Assembly: GCA_010279815.1 (NCBI GenBank)
Contig: QEOQ01000070.1
Coordinates: forward strand, 62,847 to 120,679
DNA length: 57,833 nt
Reading direction: 5' to 3'
Origin: Brachionus plicatilis
Taxonomy: Eukaryota > Rotifera > Eurotatoria > Ploima > Brachionidae
Under the pieces are notes generated by a model. It saw nothing but the letters and a program-made list of their open reading frames with translations. It was not told the origin of the DNA and ran no database searches. This document shows, piece by piece, positions 1 through 10,034 of the stretch. The translations under genes and the position numbers were made by a program. Position 1 is the stretch's first letter. Every line of letters begins with the position of its first letter.

Positions 1-645
1 TCAATTAGGATTAATCAAGACTATTTTGTAATTAATGAAGAAGACTACCGAGAGTTTCCTAATTCGAATACCTTCCAATTTTTATTTCAAAGGAATGCTG
101 GAATAGGCATTAGATTCAAATACAATGGAACAGTGACACTAATTTTTTACATTTTTTTCATTATCAACTTTTTGATTAATGACATTTCATTTATTTTAAT
201 TACTATTGCCATTGATTTAGCTTTGTTATATTTTTTGAAAAATAATATTAAGAAAAAAATTTTCATTTTAAACAAAATTGGTGAAAATAAATTTTCTCAA
301 AAAAGCTTTCTAGAAAAACGGCAAAACAAAATTACAATTTTAATTTTAATCAACATTTCTATTATTGCTTTTGTTAAACTTTTTCATTTTAGTGTCTCTA
401 TTTTTTACATAACAAGAAAATTTGAATCAAATAAAACTAAAAATATCTGCGCAACAAACAGCCGAATATGTTCTAACTTTCAGCAATTCGGAGAAATGAT
501 CTACAATATGTCAACCATGTACACATTGTATTTATTCTTAAATTTAAACAAAAATTATGAGGAAATGTTTTTTTATTCTTATAATCGTATTCTTTATTTT
601 TTAAATTATAAAACTAATTTGAAAAATTTCAAATTAAATAATTGA
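1..645 (+). CDS. Seven-helix receptor, 3' end only (partial)
   Basis: The reading frame is open from base 1 to the TGA at 643-645, about 214 residues, so the 5' part lies outside the window. It contains a polar loop, a long hydrophobic helix pair (from about base 130 to 240), a basic loop with KKK, a second hydrophobic stretch (about 340-415), a Cys-containing loop (ICATNSRICSN) and a last helix before a basic tail. This matches the order loop-TM5-basic loop-TM6-loop-TM7-tail of a 7TM receptor and resembles the last third of the intact receptor at 15689-17932. An AATAAA lies at 701-706. Ligand and class are unknown. No intron is seen. I infer a second member of a lineage-specific receptor family. 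Fairly sure of the membrane topology, less sure of GPCR identity. Confidence 0.55.
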   Translation, partial: SIRINQDYFVINEEDYREFPNSNTFQFLFQRNAGIGIRFKYNGTVTLIFYIFFIINFLINDISFILITIAIDLALLYFLKNNIKKKIFILNKIGENKFSQKSFLEKRQNKITILILINISIIAFVKLFHFSVSIFYITRKFESNKTKNICATNSRICSNFQQFGEMIYNMSTMYTLYLFLNLNKNYEEMFFYSYNRILYFLNYKTNLKNFKLNN

Positions 646-1574
646 AAAATGAAGAAAAAAAATTCATTTTTAAACTTTATTTTGATATTATCTTACATTA
701 AATAAATGTCACATTAAATTTCGTAATTAAAAAAAAATAATTATTTTTATTATTTATTAGTTCCAAGCCTCATTGGCAAAAAATATAAAGAAAGAAAAAA
801 AAAAAAAGGAAAAAACTTGGAAACTTTTTTCAGTAGTTCGTTTAATAGTTTAAAAAAGTAAATATATTCTAAGCTGAGTTCCATAGCTATTTTTATTTGC
901 GAGCACACAAACTTGATCGAGTCAACCAAATCACGATTTTTGCCTACAAATATATGGTCGATTATAACCAATGAAGTCTTTGGACTGTATTCCATTACAT
1001 CCAAATGCATTTTCTCTTTTCTAACTTTAATCATTTTTTTCTTTATGTCTTACATTTTTAATTTTTTTATTGTATTTATTTTTTTTAAAGTATGTACTAA
1101 AAAAAATGGCTGAAAGGTTTATTAATAAATAAATAAAATATGTATTTTTTTCTCAATGTACTTGAGCTGTTTGCAGTATGACGAATTCTTTGTTCAAGGT
1201 AGCAAAAGAATTCGTCATACTGCATTCACATGCAGAAACGATAGCAAGTCCCAACATATATTACTTTTTTTAATTGTTTCATAATAATAACTTGTGCTTC
1301 ATATACATATAACTGCTCTATCGTTTCGAACCTTAGAGTCTCCAACATAAGACTAAATCTAGCTAATATGTTATTTAAAACATATTAATTTTTTATTTAT
1401 CGGAAACAAATTTTAATTCATTCCGCCAATATTTCATTTAATTTTTTATTTGATGGGCTCAAAATCTAAAAATAATATTTTGTATTAACACTTTGGTTTT
1501 ATCATGAACTTGAAAGATTGTCAAAGAATTCAATTGTTTTCTTTTTGTTCATTTATTATTATTTTAATTATAAT
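646..1574. other. Intergenic stretch, no gene seen
   Basis: AT-rich sequence with short chance frames on both strands. It holds one notable hairpin (listed separately at 1173-1223) and nothing else I can support. Confidence 0.5.
1173..1223. repeat. Perfect 19-bp hairpin
   Basis: The arms 1173-1191 and 1205-1223 are perfect reverse complements (GCAGTATGACGAATTCTTT and its complement) around a 13-nt loop. They are far less AT-rich than the surroundings. It could be the tip of a small foldback element or a transcribed hairpin. The loop is short and the stem brief for a standard microRNA precursor. Confidence 0.7.
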
Positions 1575-2035
1575 TTGGCTTAATTTTTTGTGTTTGAATT
1601 AACGGGTGAGCCAAAATGGTTGATAATAATTTTGTAATTGAAAAAGAATATGTTCTAATCAGAGGAGAGCGATGAAATTTTACACGATGATAGCCTAGAA
1701 CTTATGATTGTAGAATTTTAGTCAGACTGCTCCGACTTTGATTCTATCGGTTTTTACGCCCAAAAGTCTACACATTCCCCTGTATCTTAATACTCCACGA
1801 CCAAAACTTATCATTTTAAAAAAAAAAAACAACTAGACTTGTGCGAAATGGTCTCACAATTCTGGAACTATTTTCAAATTTATTTTGTGACTTTTCGTTC
1901 AAAAGTTATGGTCATTTTACTTTCAAAATTGACCTAATCTTCGAAAATTTGAAATTTAAGAGATTTCAAGTTTTTTAAGTATAAATTTTTATTGGAATGC
2001 AATATCCGGTTAAAATTTTGCATGTATGTTAAATT
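1575..2035 (+). repeat. Dispersed repeat family A, copy 1
   Basis: This stretch is found again in inverse orientation at 10532-10818. Shared landmarks in order are GGTGAGCCAAAATGG, ATTCTAATCAGAGGAG-like sequence, GTGACTTTTCGTTCAAAAG, GGTCATTTTACCTTC-like sequence and ATTGGAATGCAATATCCGG. Its first bases (TTAATTTTTTGTGTTTGAAT) also recur at 24318 and, inverted, at 25215-25235. No coding potential is visible. I infer a non-autonomous mobile element or the decayed untranslated part of a larger one. Confidence 0.7.
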
Positions 2036-2504
2036 TATATAGACAAATGTTAGTGTAAAATATCTACCCGGAAATTTATTCCTGTGATAAGGAATATCCA
2101 AAAATTGATATTTTAAAGTATATTTTGGTTTAAGCCCAATATCTTGAAGGCCATTATATAAATTTTATTAAATTTTTGTTTAAAATCATAGATAAAGAGT
2201 TTATCTTCAAAATGAATTCAACTTTATATCAGTTGCATGATTTTTTATGGTTTATTTCAAAAAAAGTTAATTTTAACATATATTTATTGATTAAAGAATC
2301 ACTTACTAGGATAACCTTCTTTGGCTTTTTCAATTTCTGAAACTCTCTTTGAGAACGAATAAATTTCCTTTTTAATCCTTTCTAAACTCACTTTTTAAGT
2401 TGCTTTTTTTTATCTCTTCAATAAATCCTATCTGTTAGTAAATTGACATGGATTCATTAAACTTGTAATGCCGATGGATGGGTTCTTTCCTGACAATGAG
2501 GCGG
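2036..2504. other. Intergenic stretch, no gene seen
   Basis: AT-rich sequence between repeat family A and the hairpin cluster. I see no open frame, RNA gene or repeat that I can support. Confidence 0.4.
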
Positions 2505-2816
2505 CTAAGTGAATAGTACTTAGATGATATTATGCGAGTGCTTTTTCCTAAATGCCTTAACAAATCCCTATGAGACTTATGCAGCCCCGTATGGATGACT
2601 TATTCAGCCAGAGCCTAGAACCAATCAGTTGGTTCTGTTTATAGTCTGTTGGTCAGCAACCGACTTGAACTAACTTTTTCAGCTGGTTCCGATTATAGAG
2701 TCACCTATTCGGCAGCTCTTCGAAGAAGTAAGCCTACTACTTCTATCTTTTGATATTTATTGAAATATCCAAAAGATTCGAGTTCTTGTTCAGAACTCTG
2801 GATGACTTATTCAGCC
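2505..2816. repeat. Cluster of seven short hairpins with an 18-bp direct repeat
   Basis: This block is clearly less AT-rich than its flanks. It holds successive perfect or near-perfect stems: 2505-2523 (6 bp), 2617-2636 (8 bp, TCAG tetraloop), 2644-2664 (3+4 bp with one mismatch), about 2667-2690 (6 bp with a wobble pair), 2724-2744 (7 bp), 2747-2775 (12 bp, one bulge, ATTG loop) and 2780-2798 (7 bp). The 18-bp sequence TGGATGACTTATTCAGCC occurs exactly at 2592-2609 and 2799-2816, bracketing most of the hairpins. No open frame runs through it. A structured non-coding RNA or a structured part of a mobile element would fit; which one is unknown. Confidence 0.55.
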
Positions 2817-3049
2817 TTCCTTTAGTTTAACGAGAGACTTAAAACCTAAGCGGCTCGGATAGAACAAGTAAAAGAAAAAGTTAAGTTTATTTTGATAAAT
2901 ATTCTTTATTTCAAATACTGTAATATGTTATGTAAAAAATTAAAAGTTATATTTATGTTAAAATATTAAAATAATGAAAGAAGTAATTTTTTTCAACTTT
3001 TTAAACACAAAAAATTAAATTAAATTAAATTAAAACAAATAAAAAGTCG

Positions 3050-3300
3050 GGGAACATCTTCATTACAAACTCATAACTTCATTCCAATAGAAATAATCTA
3101 GAGGATTTAAATCTGGAGAATTAGCTGGTCTTTTTTTTTTCCCTAAATATAAATAGGTTTTTCTGACACCACTTTTTCGAATTTTTTGCGGTATGAGCCT
3201 TAGCACCGTCTTGTTGAAAAACCCATTTATTGCTCCCAAAAAGTTGGTTACCCTGACTTTTTGCGAAACTTAAAATATTCCTAATATAATAATGTGAGTC
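3050..3300 (-). pseudogene. Tc1/mariner-type transposase fragment
   Basis: Read on the minus strand, the sequence encodes WVFQQDGAKAHTA followed about 35 residues later by RPANSPDLNPLDYFYW. These are the second and third catalytic blocks of a mariner/Tc1 DDE transposase (QQDGA.AH and the SPDLNPLDY block). The 10-T run at 3131-3140 puts the two blocks in different frames, and no transposase N-terminus or terminal repeats are seen, so it is dead. It would have cut and pasted DNA at TA sites. Confident in the family from the motifs; the exact clade is uncertain. Confidence 0.85.
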
Positions 3301-3440
3301 GACTTTTTTCCTTAAAAAAGGATAAAGAATTACTTTATTTGAATTTGAATTTTTTGAACAGAAGCAAAAACATTTAGTAAAAAAGGCTTTAATAACTTTT
3401 TTAGTGTCCAGCTAATTCTAATAAAGCTTATTTTAAATAA

Positions 3441-3531
3441 TGCTAACCGACCGTTTTTGGCCGCTTGCACGATCTCACCCATTTTTTTTTTTCTGGCCGG
3501 CCACGTGGCCTCTCGACCGGCCCCCAACACT
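3441..3531 (-). repeat. GGCC-rich repeat piece inserted in a hAT relic
   Basis: On the minus strand this starts TAGTGTTGGG and continues as GC-rich GGCCGG-type sequence (CCACGTGGCC, GGCCGGCCAG). The GC content contrasts sharply with the roughly 75% AT surroundings. The same start, AGTGTTGGG followed by GGC/GGCC units, opens the array at 57459-57720. It interrupts the end of the hAT transposase reading frame at about 3541. AGTGTTGGG resembles the ends of hAT elements, so I infer a hAT-type non-autonomous element. Confidence 0.5.
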
Positions 3532-3540
3532 AGCCAATAT

Positions 3541-4030
3541 GGTGAAAGTCACTTACTGTGGACTCAGAATTTCGAAAGCTGTCTAACAAAAATCGTTTTA
3601 AATTTTTCATGTTGCTAGCATTATCGGGGACAATCGAAACTAATTTATTTAATATGCTCCAATCTCTGGGAACCTCAAACAAAGCATTTGCTAAATTCTC
3701 GGAGGTATGACTTCCAGTGAGGTTACATATTTCTAATGTCCGACTATAAAGCTCTGACATCTCATTGAAAAAAATGACATGTTATGCCTAATAACGAACG
3801 GTAACGTTGTGCTTACTAAAAACTGTAACAAAAATGTCTCGGCTTTTTTTACATTAGTTTTTGTTTTTTTTGGTTGTTCAGATTCGGAGTCGACAGAATA
3901 ATCAGATTCAATATTTGCTTCTCTGCAAGGCGAAATACCATGATCATTTTTAAGATGATTTCTCATTCGAGTGGTTGATTTAATAGAGTAACTAGCGTTT
4001 CAATGATTACAGCGTCTCATATCTCCGAGA
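3541..4030 (-). pseudogene. hAT transposase relic with BED-type zinc finger
   Basis: Minus-strand frames give a BED-finger-like block (CNH ... MRNHLKNDHGI, about 3930-4010), a low-complexity acidic stretch with S/E/K residues, then SHTSENLANAL ... VPDNASNMKNLKRF (about 3590-3720). HTSENLA and DNASNMKN match the DDE-region signature of hAT/ZBED transposases (H.a.nia ... vtDNa.NM). The frame changes near 3733-3760, stops interrupt it, and the C-terminal part is missing where the GGCC repeat begins. It is an inactive remnant of an element that made 8-bp target duplications. Confidence 0.75.
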
Positions 4031-4320
4031 AAAGGGAATGATTATAGATTATTGAATTTTTTCTATACTCTTTTCTCTTTCGCGGGTTATTAATTGTTGT
4101 GGGAGTCAGTTAACAATTGCTTATCTCTTGACTATAAGACACTAAAATTTTTTTAGATAAAATATTTTAATAAAGATTTAAGCTAACTTTTTTTAAATAG
4201 TTTTTTTTAATTACTGCGTAAAAAACTTTCATAAATTGTTTAAAATTAATATATTAAATATATTTTTTGAGCATTTGAAATAAGCAGTCCATATATACTT
4301 TACTTACTATTTAACAATCA

Positions 4321-4456
4321 AATGTGTGAAAATCTTAATTTAAAAATAATAAGCGTTGGAAAATCTTAGATGGAAATAATAAGCGTAGGAAAATCTTAGC
4401 TAAAAATAATATGCGTGGGAAAATCTTAGATGTAAATAATAAGCGTGGGAAAATCG
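4321..4456 (+). repeat. 30-bp tandem repeat, about 4.5 units
   Basis: Units begin at 4321, 4351, 4381, 4411 and 4441 (last one partial). The pattern is AAGCGTGGGAAAATCTTAGA followed by TG.AAATAAT. A diverged copy of the unit occurs at about 5222-5262 (GGGAAAATCTT ... AATATGCGTGGGAAAAT). No coding frame runs across it. Minisatellite-type repeat. Confidence 0.85.
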
Positions 4457-4873
4457 GGACATGTCTAGAATGTGATCTGTGATCAATGATCAAATATTTC
4501 GTGATCAAAAAAGCCTCTGATTTTTGGAAAAATAAAAATAAATTTTTTTTGGTGATTAGAAAATTTTTAAAAAAATCGTTGTAGGCTAAATTGCCTATCA
4601 GGATTCATTGTAAATAAACAAAATTTTATGTTTTAAAGTTCTTTATTATAACTCTAAAGTTCCGCCCAACTATATCAAAATAAAGTCTTTTTTATAGACA
4701 TACTTTAGTATTATATCTGTAAGCCACTAATTACAGGAGTTAATATAAATACTAACTAGGGAATCATAACTAAGAAGTCTACAGTTAGCTACGAACTTAC
4801 AAGTTCATTTAGCTGCTAACAATATATTAAACTTTATTACCAATTATCAAAATAAAATAGAACAAAATCTAAA

Positions 4874-5030
4874 TTATTCTTTGTACTTTATTGGCATGTG
4901 GAATTTTAAACCCTTTTCATTTTTCATAAATTCACCACAAATGCTACATTCAACCGGATTTGACTGTTTGCTTAATGTTTTTTTTGCAGCTAATATAGCT
5001 GTATCGAACGATTCTACTGGGACCAAAGCA
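4874..5030 (-). pseudogene. Possible C2H2 zinc-finger fragment
   Basis: A minus-strand frame ends at a TAA (4874-4876) and contains CSICGEFMKNEKGLKFHM followed by PIKY. That is the first three ligands of a C2H2 finger (C-x2-C-x12-H) with the last His position replaced. A stop lies just upstream of about 5030, so only about 50 residues remain. Such fingers occur in host transcription factors and in some retroelements; nothing here decides between them. Confidence 0.3.
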
Positions 5031-5739
5031 ATTTATTTGTAAAAACTGCCTTTTCTTTTACGATTTTTAAGTCTTTATATATTTTACAAAAACTTATAGT
5101 TTATTATGGTGAGTTGAATTTTTTTTTTGTTTTTTTTGTTTCACTCAATATTAATATAATTTAAAATTTTGAGATTTTTAGAATGAAAAAATTTTTGATC
5201 ACAAAGAGTAGACTTAATATTTTGGGAAAATCTTTGAAAATAATAATATGCGTGGGAAAATTAATAAAATTTATTGAATTTATCTTTATTTTGATTTTTT
5301 TAATTTCAAGGAGCATAACCTCGAAACAGATAAAAGAAATATCGCAAAATCACAATATTCTTTTTTTTTATATATAAATCAAAAAACTAATTAAAAATAA
5401 AATCACTAAATTAAAAAAATAAAAATTTTTGTAAAATGTATTATGTTAATATTTTATTTTTTTAAATTTTCATCATATTGTGTTAATATTTTTTTGTTTT
5501 TCATCTAAATCTAAAAAAATCTAAATTATTCTATACAGTTTCTTGAGTATGGAAAAAAAACAAAAAACCAAAAAAACAGATTTTAAAATCTTGCTTTAAT
5601 TATCTCTAATTATCTTTAAGTACAATACTGAACAACAAGAGCTCAAGAGTTTAAATTGCGTGTGAAAAGGAAGTAAATTAGATCAAAAACTAAAATTCAT
5701 TCAAAATTTAGCAAAATAAATATTCGGTTTTGTGTCAGA
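5031..5739. other. Intergenic stretch, no gene seen
   Basis: AT-rich, with one diverged copy of the 30-bp minisatellite unit near 5222-5262. The short frames here have the composition expected by chance. Confidence 0.4.
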
Positions 5740-6094
5740 CAAGGATTTGAACAAAATTGACTCAGTCGAAGAATCAGATGATGAGGAAATTGCTAATTTA
5801 GATTTGTCAAAATTTGAAAAAACGAATCTCAATTCTACAAATCTTGAAATACTTAACAACAACATAAATAATGATAATGACTGTTAAGAATAAATTTTCT
5901 ATTAAACAATTTTATAATTCTATAATTTTTTCAATAAATATTAAATATCAAGTATTTGTATAATTCCTGAAAAGATGTCAAAAAAAAATTTTACACCAAA
6001 AACAATTAAATCTAAATTGTTTAAAATAAACAATGAGCACTGTACCCCAGAAATTATTTATTCTGCTAATAGTTTTCATCAAAATATTGTTTAG

Positions 6095-6388
6095 CAATAT
6101 GCAGGGAAGGTCGAAGCCGGTCGTTTGAACTATTTGTTATTTAATCAAAAAAATATTCCAGCAGAATTATATAAAGGATTGATCGATTCTTTTAATAATG
6201 ATTCTCTAACAAAGCCAGAAAATGTGGGGAAAAAGATAATACTTCCATCATCTTTTTCAGGCAGCCAAAGACACATGCATCAGCTATATCAAGACGCAAT
6301 GTCGGTTGTGAGAGCTTATGGGAAACCTCACCTTTTTATAACAATGACATGTATTTCAAATTGGCCCGAAATAACTAACTCCAAATGA
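6095..6388 (+). pseudogene. Helitron Rep N-terminal block
   Basis: The frame reads QYAGKVEAGRLNYL, then ILPSSFSGSQRHMHQLYQDA, then YGKPHLFITMTC.SNWPEI. This is the conserved Helitron_like_N block (RxNxx ... GRRxILPSSFxGSPRxMxQxYQDAMAIVRxxGKPDLFITxTCNPxWPEI in family terms). It stops at 6386-6388 before the HUH motif. A second piece about 30 bp downstream (6420-6600) keeps RMHFVPTTDIERFCLRLML and YEELLFFGGQ, typical of the segment before the helicase. Stops and frame changes show it is not functional. Confidence 0.85.
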
Positions 6389-7117
6389 TTTTTAATTTAA
6401 TATTTGTTAAAAATATAAAGGCCAAATGATGAAATAATTGCAAGAATGCATTTTGTTCCTACAACAGATATTGAACGATTTTGCCTGCGATTAATGCTTC
6501 TTTACACAAAAGGACCAAAAAGTTATGAAGAACTCTTATTTTTTGGAGGTCAAAATTGTTCATCCTTTCAGGAAGCAACTAAGAAAAGTTGATTCCTTGA
6601 ATGTGACAGTAAATGGAAAGACTGCTTAGATGAAGCTTGCTTAACTATTACAAATGGCGATGAGTTAAGAAATTTTTTTATTTTATTAATCGAAAATTGT
6701 CAACCATCAGATGACAACAATCTTTCTGATGATATATTAAGAAAATATCAAATTTTAAAAAAAATTTTAATTTAACTTATAATAATCAAGTATACGATAC
6801 ATGCCTTTATTATGTCTATCAAATAATTATACAAAGTTCAAAAAAATGTGACTCAATAATCTATGAACATTTATTTTGACGAATCTTTTATTATACATTT
6901 TGAGGATGTTTTTTTTTGTGATAATACTTATTTAACTGAAGATTTAAATTTTGACATTGAATCTCTAATAACAGAATACGAAACAAATAAAAAAAAACTA
7001 TTAAATTCTGATTAAAACTTTGTTTTTGAAACTGTTATTAACAGAGTTGAAAAAGAAAATAATGGTAAATTTTTATTTATCTTTTATTTAATATTTATAA
7101 TGATTTTTAATTTAAAA

Positions 7118-8440
7118 AGATTCTGAAAATATTTTTTTTCTTGATGGACCAGGTGGAACAGGAAAAACCTTCGTATATAAGACAATTCTAGCTTATCTTC
7201 GCTTCGAAAAGAAGCGAAGATAATGCGATTAGCAGTCAGTTCATCTGGAAAAGCTGCTTTATTATTACCTGATGGAATAACAGCCCATTCACACTTTAAA
7301 AAACCACTAAATATCGCATCATCTTCTCAATGTGACATATCAGTTCAATCAGATTTGGCTGTATTAATTTGAAAGTCAAGTCTAATAATTTGGGATGATG
7401 CTCCTATGATGCACAAGCATGCATTTGAAGAACTCGATAGAACATTTAGAAAAGTTATCCTTTTTGGTGGGGACTTCAGGCAAATTTTACCAGTTGTAAA
7501 AAATGGTAATAGAGCACAGATAGTAATTGCTTCTTTGAAAAAATGTGATTTTTGGAAAAAAAACAAAAATAATGAAACCAAAAAAAAAAATGAGAGTCCT
7601 TTCAAAAACAGGAAATGATAGCAAACAAGCTAGAGAATTTTCGGATTTTCTTTTAAGTATTGGAGAAGGCAAAATAAAAACTTCTCCATGTGAGAAAGGT
7701 TTTGATTACTTAATATAGATTCCAGAAAATTAACTATATAATAAAGATAAAAAAGAATTAATTAAACAAGTTTATCCTAATCTTGAAACAAATTAAGAGT
7801 TAATTAAATAATTTAATTTTTGTCTTAACTTTTTAATTTTAGTTCAGATCCTCATATTCTAATTAATTGTGCCATTCTGTGTCCAACTAACGAAGAAGTT
7901 GACTCAATTAATGAGATTGCCACTAAATTATTAGCTGGAGAGACGGTTGAATTTCTATCAACTGATAGTATTGTGAAAGTTGCCAAAACTGCTGTTTATC
8001 CAACAGAATTTTTAATTTTTATAAGTCCACCTGGAATTCCTCCTCATAAACTTTCTTTGAAGATTGGACAACCAATTATTCTGTTGAGAAATATTTCGGC
8101 TTACATGGGACTTTGCAATGGAACAAGACTAATATAGTAAAAAACATTTTTAAACATCATATTCATGCAAAAATTGCAATAAGAAACTTAATAGATAAAT
8201 CTGTTCGCATCCCAAAAGTTCCACTTATTCCATCAGATAGTGGACTTCCCTTTGAATTCAAAAGATGCCAATTTCTTGTCCTACCAGCGTTTGCAATTAC
8301 AATCAACAAATCACGGGGATAAACTCTTCAAAAAATTTGAATTTACCTCAAAGATCCTGTTTTTACGCATGGTCAACTTTATGTTGCACTATCAAGGGGA
8401 TCTGACTTCTATAATTTCATTATATCTCAGGAAAGCATGA
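7118..8440 (+). pseudogene. Helitron PIF1-like helicase remnant
   Basis: Helicase motifs appear in order: FLDGPGGTGKTFVYKTIL (Walker A, about 7138-7185), SSSGKAALLLPDG (motif Ia), IIWDDAPMMHKHAFEELDR (Walker B, about 7385-7440), LFGGDFRQILPVVKNG (motif III, about 7468-7505), CPTNEEVDSIN (about 7880) and, at the end, LPAFAITINKS.G (8281-8322) and HGQLYVALSRGSD (8370-8405). At least four stops or frameshifts interrupt it, for example at 7370, 8137 and 8321. A short AT-rich GT-AG segment at about 7063-7118 may be an intron. A 13-bp hairpin (7193-7223) coincides with one frame break after motif I. Confidence 0.88.
7193..7223. repeat. 13-bp hairpin inside the Helitron helicase
   Basis: Arms 7193-7205 (TTATCTTCGCTTC) and 7211-7223 are perfect complements around a GAAAA loop. 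It lies where the helicase frame shifts between motifs I and Ia, so it may be a small templated inverted duplication that caused the frame break. Confidence 0.7.
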
Positions 8441-8450
8441 AAAATTAAAG

Positions 8451-9004
8451 GAAATGTTGTGTATAAAGAAATTTATTTAAAATAGATTAAAATTGAAACT
8501 AATTTTTTTATGTTTTTTTGTTTGTAAATAATATAATTGTCTAAATTTTTTATATAAATTTTTTATTTAAATTATATATTTAATTTTATAATTAATAAAA
8601 ATGATAAAAAAAATTTAAAAATTTTTTACCTTGAAGAAAGTCTCCATCGATGTTGGCCATTCGAATCTGCTGATAAATCGCTTAGTTGTCGAAGAATTTT
8701 TATTATTATTTTTTTTATGATACACAAAATTACGATAGTGAAAAAAGTATAAAAAAAAATAAATAAAAAAAATTGAAATAGAACACAAAATGAATAATAA
8801 TTATTGAAATTCAAAAATTTTACATATTAAATTTGAATTTTTTATCAGATTTTTAATTAAACTCTTATTTTTGTCTTATTTCTATCTTTAAACTTATTTT
8901 ATCTTTCTAACTTTTTTACATTGCCTTAAAGGCATTCATAGAAATAAATTATAATAATAATAATAAAAAATCTTTTTTTAATAAAATTATAATCCGTAAA
9001 TTAA
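8451..9004. other. Intergenic stretch, no gene seen
   Basis: AT-rich. It includes a short, more GC-balanced patch at 8630-8695 that could be read on the minus strand as LRQLSDLSADSNGQHRWRLS. I could not assign it to any family, and it is too short to call a gene. Confidence 0.4.
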
Positions 9005-9114
9005 GGGGGTTTTCTAGTGCTAAAAAAAAAAATAATTTTTTCAGAAAACAAAACTTTCTTGAAATTTTAAAAATATATTCAAATATAGAATAATTCAAAA
9101 ATTTTAGGGAATAT

Positions 9115-9760
9115 TATTTCAGCACAATCAATTTCTGATTAGCACAATGAAAAAAACATTCAACACAATTCGATTTCTTCTCAGCACAAAAAATTATATT
9201 TAAAAAAAAAAAAACATTTAACACAAAAAATTGTGTTTGAAAATAACTCTTAAAGGAAATTTTTTTTCAACACAAAAATACTTATAAAAAAATTAATTTT
9301 TTTTAATTTTAAATTTTATTTAATGATATTTATAAGTGGAAGTTAGGTAAATAAATAAATAAAGTAAATTACGAAGCTTTAAGAAAAGAAATTAAAAAAA
9401 TTTGTGTCTAGAAAACCATTTTCCCGCATTTTTTGCTCTATCTCTTTTAGGTTTATTGACAAATTGGTCCTTTTTTTTAAAATTCTTTTAATGCCAATAA
9501 ATGTGCACAATAATCTAATTAAGTGAAAAATTTGCAAGAACATTTCTTACTGTTAAGCTCAACTTTAAAACAGTTTCAATATATTTTTTTTAAATTTTCT
9601 CATCAAGCCTTTAATTTTTGTGTTGAATGCATTTATTTTATTTTTAATTTTTGTGCTAAAAGTATTTTTTTAAATTTTAATTTTTGTGTTGAGAAGAAAT
9701 CATTTTGTGCTGAGTGTTTTGAAATTGTGTTGAATGGTTATTTTTTTATATTGAAAAGGT
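9115..9760. repeat. Palindromic repeat with CAACACAA motifs
   Basis: The left arm (about 9115-9290) carries repeated TTCAACACAA / TCAGCACAA motifs. The right arm (about 9600-9760) carries the same motifs in inverse order and orientation (TTGTGTTGAA, TTGTGCTGA). Both arms share the order ATTCAACACAA, TTTCTTCTCA-CACAAAA. Overlapping it, GGTTTTCTAG at about 9008 and CTAGAAAACC at about 9409-9418 form another short inverted pair. No coding frame is present. I infer one or two nested, decayed foldback elements. Confidence 0.6.
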
Positions 9761-9779
9761 AGACCCAAAATTTTATTCA

Positions 9780-10034
9780 AATTTTTATATTTTTGATTTA
9801 TTAGTTGATTTAATTCTAAATTCAAATTGCTTCTCAAATTTAAGTAATGTTCGAATTTTAACTTAAATATAAATAGTTATCGAATTAATTTCCAAAAATA
9901 AAAATAAATCAAATTAAATTAATTTAAAATTCAAGATCTTATTTAAATATATTTCTTATCCAATTGTCTTTTCAAATTTATTTTTTTTTCAAGTTTCGAT
10001 TTTTGTAGAAAAAACTAATTCGATTTCATCACTC
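9780..10034 (-). repeat. Repeat family B (AGTGATGAAATC end), copy 1
   Basis: Read on the minus strand it starts AGTGATGAAATCGAATTAG and continues with repeated TTCGAA-type motifs. The same start and following order (AAAATTTGAAAAGACAATTG, AAATAAATTTGAA) occur at 24096-24310 on the plus strand and more loosely at 25430-25722 on the minus strand. Non-coding; probably a MITE. Confidence 0.55.

Larger units (their letters stand above)
5740..8450 (+). mobile_element. Decayed Helitron (rolling-circle transposon)
   Basis: In order on the plus strand: an acidic ORF remnant (5740-5886), a Helitron-like N-terminal/Rep block (6095-6388), the Rep-helicase linker (6420-6740) and a PIF1-type helicase (7118-8440). 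All are broken by stops and frameshifts. Helitrons move by rolling-circle replication using an HUH nuclease and a 5'-3' helicase. The HUH motif and tyrosine pair that normally follow the Rep block are not found, so the nuclease core is deleted. The termini (5' TC, 3' hairpin plus CTRR) were not identified; the limits given are those of the coding remains. Confidence 0.85.

Noticed and set aside
750..1113. Overlapping short frames on both strands
   Set aside because: Composition follows the AT bias, with runs of F, K and I; no domain or partner exons.
1173..1223. MicroRNA precursor
   Set aside because: Total length about 51 nt and a perfect 19-bp stem with little outer pairing are too short for a standard animal precursor; left as an unexplained hairpin.
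3330..3530. 66-residue minus-strand frame beginning MLGAGREATW
   Set aside because: It runs from the GGCC repeat into AT-rich sequence; a chance frame across a repeat junction.
4321..4456. CRISPR-like array
   Set aside because: Units are directly adjacent with no unique spacers, in an animal genome; it is a minisatellite.
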